Assembly (NCBI GenBank): GCA_963676355.1
Contig: OY781093.1
Coordinates: forward strand, 558,001-622,000
Length of the DNA stretch: 64,000 nt
Direction of reading: 5' to 3'
Source: JAGLOK01 sp963676355
GTDB taxonomy: Bacteria > Bacillota > Clostridia > Christensenellales > UMGS416
Positions 36,862-46,736 of the stretch are shown here, one piece after another; position 1 is the stretch's first letter, and each line of letters starts with the position of its first letter. The notes under the pieces were generated by a model. That model searched no databases. It worked only from the letters and a program-made list of their open reading frames with translations, and had not been told where the DNA came from. A program made the translations under genes and the position numbers.

Positions 36862-38391
36862 ATGCAGCAGAAAATTATCGTTCTTGATTTTGGTGGCCAA
36901 TACAATCAGCTTATCGCACGCCGTGTGCGTGAGGCTAATGTTTATAGTGAGATTTTTGCGTATACTTCATCGATTGAGAGAATACGCGAATTTAAGCCAA
37001 CTGGGATAATTCTCACCGGCGGGCCTAAATCTGTGTATGATGAGGGCGCACCAAAGGTTAGCCGCGAGCTTTTTGAGCTGGGAGTTCCTATACTCGGGAT
37101 ATGCTACGGAAATCATATCATGGCGCACACATTGGGTGGCGAAGTTAAAAGCGCAAACCTAAGAGAATATGGACACACAGAAGTAAAGTTTGATAATGAT
37201 TGCTTACTTTTTAAAGATATACCCGAAACTGCTATATGCTGGATGAGCCATACTGACCAATTGGAAAAAGTGCCTGAAGGGTTTAAACCTGCTGCAAGCA
37301 CATCTACTTGTCCAATTGCTGCAATGTATGATGAAAAGCGAAAATTCTATAGTGTGCAGTTTCACCCTGAAGTGCAGCACACACAGTTTGGACAGAAGAT
37401 GCTTGAAAACTTCCTTTATGAAGTTTGCGGCTGCACACAAGACTGGACCATGGCAAATATAGCACAAGAAAGCATTGAGGCAATAAAAAAACAGGCGGGT
37501 GACAAAAAGGTTCTGCTGGCTTTATCCGGTGGAGTTGATTCATCTGTTGCGGCAGTTATGCTCGCAAAAGCTGTGGGTAACAACTTAACATGCATATTCG
37601 TAGACCACGGTTTGCTTAGAAAAGATGAGGGCGATGAAGTAGAGGAGCGTTTCTCCAATTTTCATATTAATTTTGTGAGAGTAAACGCTGAAGATAGATT
37701 TTTAAATAAGCTTGCGGGAGTGTCTGACCCTGAACAAAAACGAAAAATAATAGGTGAAGAGTTCATCCGCGTTTTTGAAGAGGAAGCTCGAAAAATCGGC
37801 CATGTGGATTTCTTGGCACAGGGGACAATTTATCCCGACGTGGTAGAATCCGGTGATGGGCATGCAGATACCATAAAGAGCCATCATAATGTTGGCGGAC
37901 TTCCTGATGTTGTGGATTTTGATGACATTATTGAGCCTTTGCGTGATTTGTTTAAAGACGAGGTGCGTAAGGTAGGGCTTGAGCTTGGTCTTGATGAAGA
38001 TTTGGTTTGGCGCCAACCGTTCCCGGGTCCCGGTCTTGCGATACGTATAATCGGCGATATCACAAAAGAAAAGCTAAAAACACTGCAAGAAGCTGACTGG
38101 ATTTTCCGAAACGAAATTGCAAAGGCTGGTTTGGATCGAGATATATGGCAGTATTTTGCGGCGCTTACCAACACAAAAACCGTTGGTGTAATGGGCGATG
38201 CCAGAACATACGACCATGTACTTGCACTTAGAGCGGTGACGTCTGTGGATGCGATGACAGCCGATTGGGCGCGCATACCCTATGAAGTGCTGGCTAAGAT
38301 ATCAAATATGATTATAAACGAGGTTAAAGGTATTAACCGTGTTGTGTATGATATAACGAGTAAGCCACCAGGGACTATTGAGTGGGAATGA
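36862..38391 (+). CDS. guaA: GMP synthase (glutamine-hydrolysing)
   Basis: A 509-residue enzyme that converts XMP to GMP using glutamine. The start ATG 36862 (AAAGGA about 11 bases upstream) gives the normal MQQKIIVLDFGGQYNQL. The class I amidotransferase domain has Cys81 in GICYG and the His/Glu of FHPEVQH. The ATP-pyrophosphatase domain has the P-loop SGGVDSS near residue 217, and the C-terminal dimerisation domain ends KPPGTIEWE, the family signature. Together with guaB at 34158 it completes IMP to GMP in this window. Confidence 0.97.
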   Translation: MQQKIIVLDFGGQYNQLIARRVREANVYSEIFAYTSSIERIREFKPTGIILTGGPKSVYDEGAPKVSRELFELGVPILGICYGNHIMAHTLGGEVKSANLREYGHTEVKFDNDCLLFKDIPETAICWMSHTDQLEKVPEGFKPAASTSTCPIAAMYDEKRKFYSVQFHPEVQHTQFGQKMLENFLYEVCGCTQDWTMANIAQESIEAIKKQAGDKKVLLALSGGVDSSVAAVMLAKAVGNNLTCIFVDHGLLRKDEGDEVEERFSNFHINFVRVNAEDRFLNKLAGVSDPEQKRKIIGEEFIRVFEEEARKIGHVDFLAQGTIYPDVVESGDGHADTIKSHHNVGGLPDVVDFDDIIEPLRDLFKDEVRKVGLELGLDEDLVWRQPFPGPGLAIRIIGDITKEKLKTLQEADWIFRNEIAKAGLDRDIWQYFAALTNTKTVGVMGDARTYDHVLALRAVTSVDAMTADWARIPYEVLAKISNMIINEVKGINRVVYDITSKPPGTIEWE

Positions 38392-38405
38392 TTGCAAGAG
38401 TTAAG

Positions 38406-38431
38406 AAAAGCCTTTATTTAAAGGCTTTTTT
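38406..38431 (+). terminator. guaA terminator
   Basis: A 10-bp stem (38406-38415 with 38420-38429) and T-run, 15 bases after the guaA stop. Confidence 0.85.
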
Positions 38432-38533
38432 GATGTCTTGAATATGCTATGATACTATAAACTAATAAAATTCGATACACATATGGTATAATTTGCTTCA
38501 AGTCCATTTGATTCTAGGGATAAAAGCGCATAA

Positions 38534-38558
38534 AAAACCGCCCTTATCGAGCGGTTTT
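38534..38558 (-). terminator. Terminator of the BIG2 surface-protein gene
   Basis: An 8-bp stem (38534-38541 with 38551-38558). On the - strand it is followed by a T-run, 10 bases after the stop codon at 38568. Confidence 0.8.
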
Positions 38559-38567
38559 CTCATTCTA

Positions 38568-41500
38568 CTACTTTTTCCGCCCAATCAAAATCTTTAGTAC
38601 AACAAGCGTACCCCCGACACCCGCAACAAGCGCCAATAGCACCCACAATAATGTGCCGAGTGTGGAAATCCCATTCCCGGATGCCACGCTGACAGTTTCA
38701 AGCTCTGAGTTACTTGAATCCAGCGCCGTGATAGAGAGCGCCCCGCCCGAAAGCTCCTCCTGCGATACGGATATCGTTACCGTGTCATCTCCGTTAAGCT
38801 CGATGATTTCACCGCTTGGCAGCTGGATGTACTCCGTACCGTATGGCAAACTAGCCGTGTCTATCTCGAACGTTACGACCACATTGGTTTCTGCTGGCTG
38901 CGGTGTGGATGTAGGCTCTGCTGTGGTTTCTATTGAACCACCCGAGCCCGCATTATCATCTTCGCCTCCGACTTCCTCGTCCGTATCTTTTACAGTTATC
39001 TTATACGTGTCTGTGACTCCGCCTTGTGCCTGTACTGTGATTGTCGCATCACCCGCAGCTACCGCCGTCACCGAGCCTGATGATGTCACGCTCACGACGG
39101 ATGTGTCCGAGCTTGTCCAATAAAGACTTTGATCTGTTGCATCAGACGGCAGAACGGCCGCCGAAAGGTCCAGCGAGTCGCCCACGTATAATATCGCCAT
39201 GAAGCCCGAACGGTTGAATATGTTAACCGAAGCGACGTCCACATCGGGCTCGTTTTTAACAGTGACAGAGCAGGTGTCGCTTTTGTCACCCGTGCTGGCT
39301 GTTATCGTGCATGTGCCGATGCCTTTGGCGGTTACAATGCCGCTGGAGTTTACAGAAGCGACGGTATAATCCGAGCTGTCCCAGATAACTTTTCCGTCGG
39401 TTGCGTCTTCGGGTTCTACGATGGCGCTTAAAGCAAACACATCGCCAAGATACATTTCTTTTTTGCCGTAGTTTAGGCTAAGCAGTGTCACAGGTTTTTC
39501 ACTGACTGTAACAGTGCATGTATCGCTTTTTTCGTTTGAAGTAGCCGTTATCGTAGCTGTGCCGATGCCTGTAGCAGTCACAAGACCTGTGCTGTCTACG
39601 GATGCCACGCTCCCGTCGCTGGATGACCAGTATACCGGAGCTGCCTGAGCGTTTGCGGGGAGAAGCGCAGCATTCAGCTTGGCTGTGCCGCTAACTGCAA
39701 GTGTTAGTGCATCGGCATCGATATCAACGGAGGTCACGGGTTGGAGCACAGTGACCGCACACGTATCGGAGAAACTGCCGGAAGCAGCCGTAATGGTGGC
39801 TTCTCCCGCGCCAACGGCCGTTACCTCGCCGTCTGTTTCGACCATTGCAACATCAGTATCGGAGCTTGACCACGTGACGCTTTTATCTGTAGCGTCATCG
39901 GGCGTGACGACTGCTGAAAGCCCCAGAGTGTCGCCTGTTTCCATTGTGGCATCTTCGGGTATCACCTGAACGCCTGCAACAGGTCTTTCCGATACAGTTA
40001 TGGTGTAGGTAGTGTTTACATTATCTTCTGTTGTCACATATATCTTAGCTGTTCCAACACCTGCTGCAGTTACAACAAAGTTAGAATCTATAGATAATAT
40101 ACTGCTGTCGCTGCTTGTAACTGTAACATCGGGATTGCTGGCGTCGTTAGGTTCAACACCGGTAGATAGCTGCATTGTGTCATAAAGATACATGCCGGAG
40201 CTAAGGTTTACCTGCTTTACTTTTACCCAGACCTCGATATCTATAGTGTCAGAATATCCATTATGTGTAGCTATAATTTGAGTTTTGCCACAAGCTAAAG
40301 TAGTGATAACTCCGTCGGAGTCTACTTCTACAACAAAGTCATTGTTACTTTTCCAATCAATCTGTTGATTTGTTGCATTAGATGGCTCAAAAGTCGCTGT
40401 AAGCTTGTATGTGTCGCCCAGCTCAACTCTTAGATCCGACTGGTCTAGTGTAAATCCAGTAGAAGGGATTTCTTCCCACTTTGCAAAAAGTATTGTGTCT
40501 TTAGTAAATGTAACTTCTTCGCCTAGTGCATACTCCGTACCTTTTCCGTTCGCTTTAGTGTTCCACGAACCCAAAGCATAACAGTCTCTGCTGAATGTGT
40601 CGCTGTCTTCAATAATTACACCGTCACCGCTAAACTGCACATCCTGTATTTGCTTTGCAGAGTCTGAGTTTGACACATAAGTTATTATCTTTGATGTGCC
40701 TGGAACATAAGCTGCTGGATAGGATAAATGATAACCTCCCGGTATACGTATGCCATACAATTCACCGTTTTCCGGGTTTCTTCTGTCCACGTGTTTATGT
40801 GTAGATGTCCCGCCTCTCGCACAATTATCCGAGCCTAGAAATACTATAGCGTCTCCCGAAAGCACAAAAGATCCATTATCAGTACCTCTGCTGCCTGAGC
40901 CTATATCGCGAGCGTCGCCAGATCTTCCATGGGCAAACACAACACCTCCGGAGATATTGACAATTCCACCGCATACTGCTTCTGCACCGCCGCCAATGCC
41001 TGCACCCCAATAGTTGCCAAGGGCACGAACTGTTCCTCCGGTTATAGTAATCAGGCCGTATCCGCCGTTTTGTCCGCCGCCGATGCCTGCTCCTCCTGCT
41101 GGACATGATGCCGAAACTGTTCCTCCGTTAATAGTAACTGATTTGACGTATCCATATTTCCCTCCGCCTATTCCCGCACCTCCATTCATTGTGGTAGCGG
41201 TGATCTTGCCGCTATTTATTGTTATAGATCCTGCATTAGTATTGTGATCGTCACTGCCGCCACCGATACCAGCACCCCCTACGCCACCCTTTACATATAA
41301 TGAGCCATTACCAAAGTCTGATATTGTCAGGTCTGCATCTTCTGGCACCACTATGCCAGCAACATCATCTCCGCCTACAAAATTTGAGCTGCCCATCAAG
41401 TTTAATTTATTGCCTTTACCCATAAAGCTTATGCAACAATCCCTGTAATTATAATAGTTATTTATTCGCAGGTTATTAATAACTAAATTAACCCCCTGAA

Positions 41501-41732
41501 CATCACAGATAATCGAAACAGTACTATAGGTAGCTTCACCGTCAGTTTGTGAAATAGACACTTGTGCAGTCGTCTTTATGTGTATTATCGTATCATTTCC
41601 ATATTCGCTTAAATCATACGTGCCGCCGGAGGATATTGTAATATCATCGGCATATGCATTGACAGGATAAAAAGTATACACCATAACGAGTGTAAGGATT
41701 AAAGTAGTAAGCAGTGCGATAATTTTTTTCAT
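38568..41732 (-). CDS. Large membrane-anchored surface protein with six BIG2 domains
   Basis: A 1054-residue exported protein. Signal peptide (residues 1-28); a beta-helix-like domain rich in GGAGIGGG repeats (about 100-340); one Listeria-Bacteroides type repeat ending ILFAKW (about 385-425); six bacterial Ig-like (BIG2) domains of about 80 residues each (430-930), with the WSSSD and TVTAVGAGEATIT signatures; a Thr/Pro linker; a short module VVVTFEIDTASLPYGTE; a membrane helix (about 1025-1048) and the tail GRKK. The protein therefore faces outward, anchored by its C-terminus. Base composition is visibly richer in GC than the neighbours, as for the related gene at 53338. It may bind carbohydrate or a host surface; this is inference. 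Confidence 0.85.
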   Translation of the reverse strand: MKKIIALLTTLILTLVMVYTFYPVNAYADDITISSGGTYDLSEYGNDTIIHIKTTAQVSISQTDGEATYSTVSIICDVQGVNLVINNLRINNYYNYRDCCISFMGKGNKLNLMGSSNFVGGDDVAGIVVPEDADLTISDFGNGSLYVKGGVGGAGIGGGSDDHNTNAGSITINSGKITATTMNGGAGIGGGKYGYVKSVTINGGTVSASCPAGGAGIGGGQNGGYGLITITGGTVRALGNYWGAGIGGGAEAVCGGIVNISGGVVFAHGRSGDARDIGSGSRGTDNGSFVLSGDAIVFLGSDNCARGGTSTHKHVDRRNPENGELYGIRIPGGYHLSYPAAYVPGTSKIITYVSNSDSAKQIQDVQFSGDGVIIEDSDTFSRDCYALGSWNTKANGKGTEYALGEEVTFTKDTILFAKWEEIPSTGFTLDQSDLRVELGDTYKLTATFEPSNATNQQIDWKSNNDFVVEVDSDGVITTLACGKTQIIATHNGYSDTIDIEVWVKVKQVNLSSGMYLYDTMQLSTGVEPNDASNPDVTVTSSDSSILSIDSNFVVTAAGVGTAKIYVTTEDNVNTTYTITVSERPVAGVQVIPEDATMETGDTLGLSAVVTPDDATDKSVTWSSSDTDVAMVETDGEVTAVGAGEATITAASGSFSDTCAVTVLQPVTSVDIDADALTLAVSGTAKLNAALLPANAQAAPVYWSSSDGSVASVDSTGLVTATGIGTATITATSNEKSDTCTVTVSEKPVTLLSLNYGKKEMYLGDVFALSAIVEPEDATDGKVIWDSSDYTVASVNSSGIVTAKGIGTCTITASTGDKSDTCSVTVKNEPDVDVASVNIFNRSGFMAILYVGDSLDLSAAVLPSDATDQSLYWTSSDTSVVSVTSSGSVTAVAAGDATITVQAQGGVTDTYKITVKDTDEEVGGEDDNAGSGGSIETTAEPTSTPQPAETNVVVTFEIDTASLPYGTEYIQLPSGEIIELNGDDTVTISVSQEELSGGALSITALDSSNSELETVSVASGNGISTLGTLLWVLLALVAGVGGTLVVLKILIGRKK

Positions 41733-41892
41733 GGTTGCCTCTTTTTCTTTCTTAACTAAATGCAGATAAAAATAACTATATAGTTTGCATTATCTGACAA
41801 TCAAGCGAAAAAAGTCAACCGAGATTAAATGAACTGTGAAAAATATGCGATGAATGGCGGTTGTGGCGCGATGAATGGAATATGAAGATATC

Positions 41893-41922
41893 AAAAAGAC
41901 CGGCAAAATGCCGGGCTTTTTT
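41893..41922. terminator. Bidirectional terminator between the surface protein and the LytR-like operon
   Basis: A 6-bp GC core stem (41900-41905 with 41909-41914) extended by A/T runs on both sides. On the - strand it ends the two-component operon 11 bases after its stop. Confidence 0.75.
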
Positions 41923-41932
41923 AATGCAGGGT

Positions 41933-42685
41933 TCAGCTTACCCCGAGCAGATTTTTTATTGAGTTTACTTTCTGACGGCTTATAGGAATATTGGCATCAC
42001 AATAGTCCAGCACAAGTTCTTTATACTCGCCTAAAATATGAAGCATCTGCGTTACATAAGATAAATTTACAATATAGCTTCTATGGCAGCGGATAAATCC
42101 GTAGCATTCCAGATTTCTTTCCCAGTAAACCATTCCCGACCGCGTGGAATAGCTTCCTTTTTTGGTTACAAGCGTGGTTTTTCCATTCTCTGATTTAATA
42201 TATATAATGTCATTTATTTTTACAATAAACACATTGTCTCTGTCTTTTATCGTAATCTTGTCGGATAATCCTTCATTGTTTTTTAGCAAAGATGGGCTTC
42301 CGGAATCGGATTTCACTTCACTCATATGGTATACCCTTTCAATTCTTCGAATTGCTTCATCAAGCTTTTGCTGTGTTACAGGCTTTAAAAGATAGTGAAC
42401 CGCACTCACTTCAAACGCATTAAGCGCATAGTTTTCATATGCAGTTACAAACACAATCTGTGTGTTGGGGCTGATATTGATGAACTTTTTCGCCAGTTCT
42501 ATTCCGTTTATCCCCGGCATCTCTATATCCAAAAAAGCGGCATCGGGCTTTATATCGCCAATATTATTCAATGCTTCATAAGGATCCTGATATTCACCTT
42601 CAACCTTTACTTCCGCATTGTCCAGTAGCATACAAAGTTCCTCAAGTATAATTTTTTCATCATCTACAACTATGCATCTTATCAT
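41933..42685 (-). CDS. LytTR-family response regulator
   Basis: A 250-residue response regulator. The receiver domain has the acidic pair Asp8-Asp9 and the phospho-acceptor Asp53 in FLDIEMPG, plus the conserved Lys in LLKPV (near 105). The C-terminal half is a LytTR DNA-binding domain (NDIIYIKSENGKT, then FIRCHRSYIVN), which binds promoter repeats. It overlaps the kinase gene by four bases (ATGA at 42682-42685) and is coupled to it. LytR/AlgR-type pairs often control cell-surface or autolysis functions; the neighbouring large surface protein at 38568 is a possible target. Confidence 0.93.
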   Translation of the reverse strand: MIRCIVVDDEKIILEELCMLLDNAEVKVEGEYQDPYEALNNIGDIKPDAAFLDIEMPGINGIELAKKFINISPNTQIVFVTAYENYALNAFEVSAVHYLLKPVTQQKLDEAIRRIERVYHMSEVKSDSGSPSLLKNNEGLSDKITIKDRDNVFIVKINDIIYIKSENGKTTLVTKKGSYSTRSGMVYWERNLECYGFIRCHRSYIVNLSYVTQMLHILGEYKELVLDYCDANIPISRQKVNSIKNLLGVS

Positions 42686-43923
42686 TGATTTTGTCCTCCA
42701 GACATAGGTATAATTACCGTAAATTCTGTACCCTTGCCAATTTTGCTTTCCATCTCAATATGAGTATTATAGTATCTTTTAAGCCTCTCATTGGTATTTG
42801 AGAGACCTATTCCCTCATGACGCCCATCTAATATCTCAGGTAAGCGCGTTTCGTCCATACCGATGCCATTGTCTTTAATTTTGACTACTATGTTATCCGT
42901 TTGCTTTCTGACCGATATTTCAATCTTGCCGCCTTCTTTTTTTGGTATCAGACCGTGTTTTACTGCATTTTCGACAATCGGCTGCAATATAAGGCATGGA
43001 ATCAAAACATTTATATCTTCATCAATGTCATATTCCACTGTCAGTCTGTCATTAAACCTAACTTGCTCTATTGTCAGGTATGATTTTATCAGCTCGATTT
43101 CATTTTTAAGCGATGTGAACATATTCTTGTTGCCTTTAAACTTTCCTCTTAGATATGTGCTGAGTTCCAAGAGTAGCTGCCTCGACTTTTCAGGGTCTGT
43201 CCTGCAGTAAGCTGTTATGGTATTTATCGTATTATATAAAAAGTGAGGCTGTATCTGCGCATTCAAGAATTTTATCTGCGATTCCATACGCCTTTTGTCC
43301 ATCAATATCTGACGCTTTGCCGAAACCACGGAAGCAACCAGCAAAAAAGCTAAATAAAAATACGGATGAATATCGCTCTGAGAAGTAGATATTATACCCG
43401 AACCGTTTAGCACATCATGCGTAAGTCCCAGTATCAAAGAAACACTTACAATAAAAAGCGCAATAGAATAGCGGATTTTCTTTATCAGCGCGACAGTGAA
43501 AATATACATGGCATACAGCGCTTGTGACATGATGACATAGTCAAATGCAATATCGTAGGGTACAATTTCTTCTGGAACAAATATAATAAACAGGCTAAGG
43601 ACAGAAACCAGAGTAATTATTATATTGTTAATAAGCTTTTTTGTTATACCAGGGAATAAGCTATCTGCAAGCAGGATGTAAATAAACGGTGCCCATATAA
43701 ACTGAAGATGCAGTATCTTTGTATCAAATGTCAGGTTAATAACAGCTGCGCCTTGAGTATTTAAAATCCTAAAAAACACAATGCGGACAATACCGGCCAA
43801 ACAGCCCAAAGCAAAGTAAAAATTATACCTTTCACTTCTGTTAGTCAGGTAATAGCTTAAAAAATATAACAATAGTATCACAAATGCTCCAAGAAGGAAC
43901 CATTCGGAATTGTTAAGAATCAT
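42682..43923 (-). CDS. LytS/AgrC-type sensor histidine kinase
   Basis: A 413-residue kinase with six hydrophobic helices in residues 1-200 and no large extracellular domain, so the signal is probably sensed in or near the membrane. The cytoplasmic part has the His_kinase motif NAQIQPHFLYNTINT (near residue 230), the N box IVENAVKHGL, and the G box IKDNGIGM followed by GIGLSNTNERL. It is encoded directly upstream of its LytTR response regulator, with a four-base overlap. The start ATG 43923 has a weak AAGG upstream. Confidence 0.92.
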   Translation of the reverse strand: MILNNSEWFLLGAFVILLLYFLSYYLTNRSERYNFYFALGCLAGIVRIVFFRILNTQGAAVINLTFDTKILHLQFIWAPFIYILLADSLFPGITKKLINNIIITLVSVLSLFIIFVPEEIVPYDIAFDYVIMSQALYAMYIFTVALIKKIRYSIALFIVSVSLILGLTHDVLNGSGIISTSQSDIHPYFYLAFLLVASVVSAKRQILMDKRRMESQIKFLNAQIQPHFLYNTINTITAYCRTDPEKSRQLLLELSTYLRGKFKGNKNMFTSLKNEIELIKSYLTIEQVRFNDRLTVEYDIDEDINVLIPCLILQPIVENAVKHGLIPKKEGGKIEISVRKQTDNIVVKIKDNGIGMDETRLPEILDGRHEGIGLSNTNERLKRYYNTHIEMESKIGKGTEFTVIIPMSGGQNQ

Positions 43924-44370
43924 GTTTAACCTTCTTCATCAATGCCCAAAAAGCATGTACTTTTGTTTTATTACTTTATTTGGACAAAGCTAAATGTCTT
44001 TTTACACTCAAATTGCAGAGTGATGCTTTTCTTTTTCCTTTAAAATACTGTCTCTCCGCAAAATAACCGATTATCATACTTTCTCATAAAGAAAGATATT
44101 AGTCAACTTCGGATATAAAGATGGTTGTAATCTCGCTGCAAACTGTAACGGTCGCGCAGTGTCGGTTATAACCCTCCGACCGCGGTTGTCAAAGTGATAA
44201 ATGACATATTCGCTAAGGATCGCAAAGCGCGTGATGCAAGACGGAATTTTCCTGTTAATAAAAAATGAAATGGGTATGAAAGGGAATCCTCAGTAACCGC
44301 TCCTTTAATTTTAACCTTAAATTTGTTCTCGTTGTTTGATTTAATGGGGGAAGTCCAAAATAACGGCAAG
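43924..44370. other. Non-coding gap before the transposase remnant
   Basis: About 450 bases containing stop codons in every frame on the + strand and no gene with a ribosome binding site. A 67-codon open frame on the - strand (44166-44369) has no ribosome binding site and no family match and was not accepted. The stretch may include the degraded 5' part of the insertion sequence. Confidence 0.4.
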
Positions 44371-44802
44371 AAGAGGATACCCTCAAAAGATAAGAGTGGA
44401 CAATGGACCTGAATTCATATCTAAAGCGCTGGGCATGGGTTTATCATAATGAAGCTAGGATTGATTTTCACGGCTGGGAAACCCAACGAAGCTGGTCATA
44501 AATGCATACATTTATTGCTCGCCCCAGTATCCTGTAATGCTTATATCGAATCATTTAATGGAAGTCTCAGAGATGAGTGTTTAAATATAAATTGGTTCTT
44601 GTCAATTAAAGACGTAAGAGATAAACTAAAAACATGGCAAAATGACTATAATGAATACCTCATGCACAGTTCTTTGAACAATATGACACCGGCAGAACAT
44701 GCCGCAAGAGCGGGCAAAACAGTTCAGAATCTGACTTTTTGCTCTGACCGATTTTTGAGGAACACTCAAATTTGGCATATGATAACTTTCGCTTTGTATT
44801 AA
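44371..44802 (+). pseudogene. IS3-family transposase OrfB remnant
   Basis: Two pieces in different frames belong to the DDE integrase core of an IS3-type OrfB. The first (44381-44448) reads KIRVDNGPEFISKAL and carries the second catalytic Asp. The second (44530-44760) reads AYIESFNGSLRDECLN with the catalytic Glu, then WQNDYNEYLMHSSLNNMTPAEHA, the typical C-terminus. Between them lie a frameshift, stop codons and an AIR-rich stretch, and the N-terminal half of the protein is absent. It is inactive. It borders the sugar operon that begins at 44969. Confidence 0.85.
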
Positions 44803-44968
44803 AAAGCGGGGACATATCATTGGTTCCTATTGTGTTAGTATCAGGTGCTTTTGCTTTAATCAATATTCAATAACCCCCAAAGTCAATTATTTAACAGTAA
44901 GAATTGGACAAAGACAACAGACTAATTTCTTGGCATGGTAACCAACTTTAATATTAGTTAGGAGTATT

Positions 44969-46720
44969 ATGTTATCAAATTTCTTTAGGTTAAATAAACT
45001 GAACAACACCAGCATAAGAATGAAATTGCTGCTCATTTATTTGCTGTGTGTTTTAGCACCTATTATTGTGTTTTCCTCTGCATTTTACTCATCTGCAATG
45101 AAAAGAATAAAGGATGAAAAACTGATACTTTATGGACAGGCTTTGGACAGGATAAGTGGTGCAATAGCTTCTAATGCAATAAGCGCTATAGAATTATCAA
45201 ACATTATATACCCAGATGACCTTGTGTATGAATATCTTAATCGTCATTATCCTAATAAAAAGATATGTTTGGATTATTACAATGAATACCTTAGCTATGC
45301 TTGGATAAAGATATTGCCATATAATACAAAGATAGCGCTGTTTACTGTTTATACAGACAACAGCACCGTGCTAAACAGTATAAACATACAGTATATCGAT
45401 AATTCGGTTTTAAACAGCGGTTGGTATAATGAGTATCTGAAAAAAGGGGCAAAATCACAATTTATTTGTCATGTCGACCAGCTGATGCTTGCAGTAAGCT
45501 CGATGGATGTAAAGCTAGTATCATACATAAGAAATCTGGATTATTTCAATAATGGTAAATATAATCATATCTTGAGAATTACATTCCAATCTGATATGTT
45601 TGACCGTATATTAAAAACAGAAAGCCTTCCCGGAACTGTATACGTCGTTGATAATGAAAACACAATAATAGCTCAATCAAACATGACTGTTGAAGATTAC
45701 AGTTTGACTGAGTTTATATCATTTGACAGCGTAGAGATAGATAAAAAACACATGGTACTGAGTTCGCCGATATCCGCAATGGATGATTGGCGGGTCATAT
45801 GTGTGCTGGACAAGAATTTTTTAGATAAAGACTATAGAGTCAGCAGTCTTTTGATCATATTATTGATTATAATGCTAACCATATTTGCGACTTTTATTAT
45901 TTGGCTCATTTCAAACTCATTGTATCTCAGGATTCATTTGCTTGTTGACCATTTCGGCAAAGTTGAAAAAGGTGAATACGTTTTGATAAACGAGGATAAA
46001 AAAGGCAACGATGAAATTGGTTGGCTGTTTTCGGCTATGAATAAAATGATAACCAAAATTAAAGCTCTTATTGAGGATGTATATAAAGCGGAATTGAAGC
46101 AGACACAGATAGAGTTACTGAAGAAGCAATCGGAACTGAATGCTCTGCAATGCCAGGTCAATCCGCATTTCATGTTCAATGTGCTGGAAACAATAAGGAT
46201 TAAGTCGCAGCTTAAAAGTGAATTTGAGACAGCACGTATTATTATGTTTATGTCCAGAATATTCAGGAAACTTTTACTGTGGAATGAAGATTTGATAGCT
46301 TTAGGCGAGGAAATTGACTTAATCAGGGAATATATGGCCATACAGCAATATAGATATGAGGATGAGCTTGAAGCTGACATATATATGGATCCGGAAGTTG
46401 AGCACGTTAAGATACCCAAAATGACACTTCAGACATTTGTGGATAATTCATGTGAACATGGCTTTTCTGACACAAAGGGTATTAAGATTGTGAAGGTGTC
46501 TGTAAACAAGGTGGGTGACAGCATTGTAATAAAGGTTTATGACAATGGCATGGGTATGAGTCCGGAGTTTATTGAAAACATTCTTCACTTTGAAAGTATA
46601 GGCATCGGCATAAAAAACGTAGTGGGCAGACTGGATGTATATTACAAGGACAAGTACGATTTGAAAATCAATAGCAAAGAAGAGGAATTCACAGAGGTTA
46701 TTTTGAAGATTAAAATATAG
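44969..46720 (+). CDS. YesM-type sensor histidine kinase
   Basis: A 583-residue kinase. Membrane helix at residues 18-40, a Cache-like extracellular domain to about residue 285, a second helix near 292-318, a HAMP linker, the His_kinase motif with His400 in NPHFMFN, and the ATPase domain (VDNSCEHGF; DNGMGM). It starts at ATG 44969 behind TTAGGAG. The next gene is its response regulator, 17 bases away, and the pair is followed by a complete sugar importer. By family knowledge it senses the oligosaccharide outside the cell. Confidence 0.94.
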   Translation: MLSNFFRLNKLNNTSIRMKLLLIYLLCVLAPIIVFSSAFYSSAMKRIKDEKLILYGQALDRISGAIASNAISAIELSNIIYPDDLVYEYLNRHYPNKKICLDYYNEYLSYAWIKILPYNTKIALFTVYTDNSTVLNSINIQYIDNSVLNSGWYNEYLKKGAKSQFICHVDQLMLAVSSMDVKLVSYIRNLDYFNNGKYNHILRITFQSDMFDRILKTESLPGTVYVVDNENTIIAQSNMTVEDYSLTEFISFDSVEIDKKHMVLSSPISAMDDWRVICVLDKNFLDKDYRVSSLLIILLIIMLTIFATFIIWLISNSLYLRIHLLVDHFGKVEKGEYVLINEDKKGNDEIGWLFSAMNKMITKIKALIEDVYKAELKQTQIELLKKQSELNALQCQVNPHFMFNVLETIRIKSQLKSEFETARIIMFMSRIFRKLLLWNEDLIALGEEIDLIREYMAIQQYRYEDELEADIYMDPEVEHVKIPKMTLQTFVDNSCEHGFSDTKGIKIVKVSVNKVGDSIVIKVYDNGMGMSPEFIENILHFESIGIGIKNVVGRLDVYYKDKYDLKINSKEEEFTEVILKIKI

Positions 46721-46736
46721 ATGGCGGGAGGATTTT

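Noticed and set aside
38653..41247. Open frames on the + strand opposite the BIG2 gene
   Set aside because: They are antisense shadows of a GC-richer, Ser/Thr-rich coding sequence and lack ribosome binding sites.
44166..44369. Small - strand open frame of 67 codons
   Set aside because: No ribosome binding site and no recognisable family; the region is next to a degraded insertion sequence.
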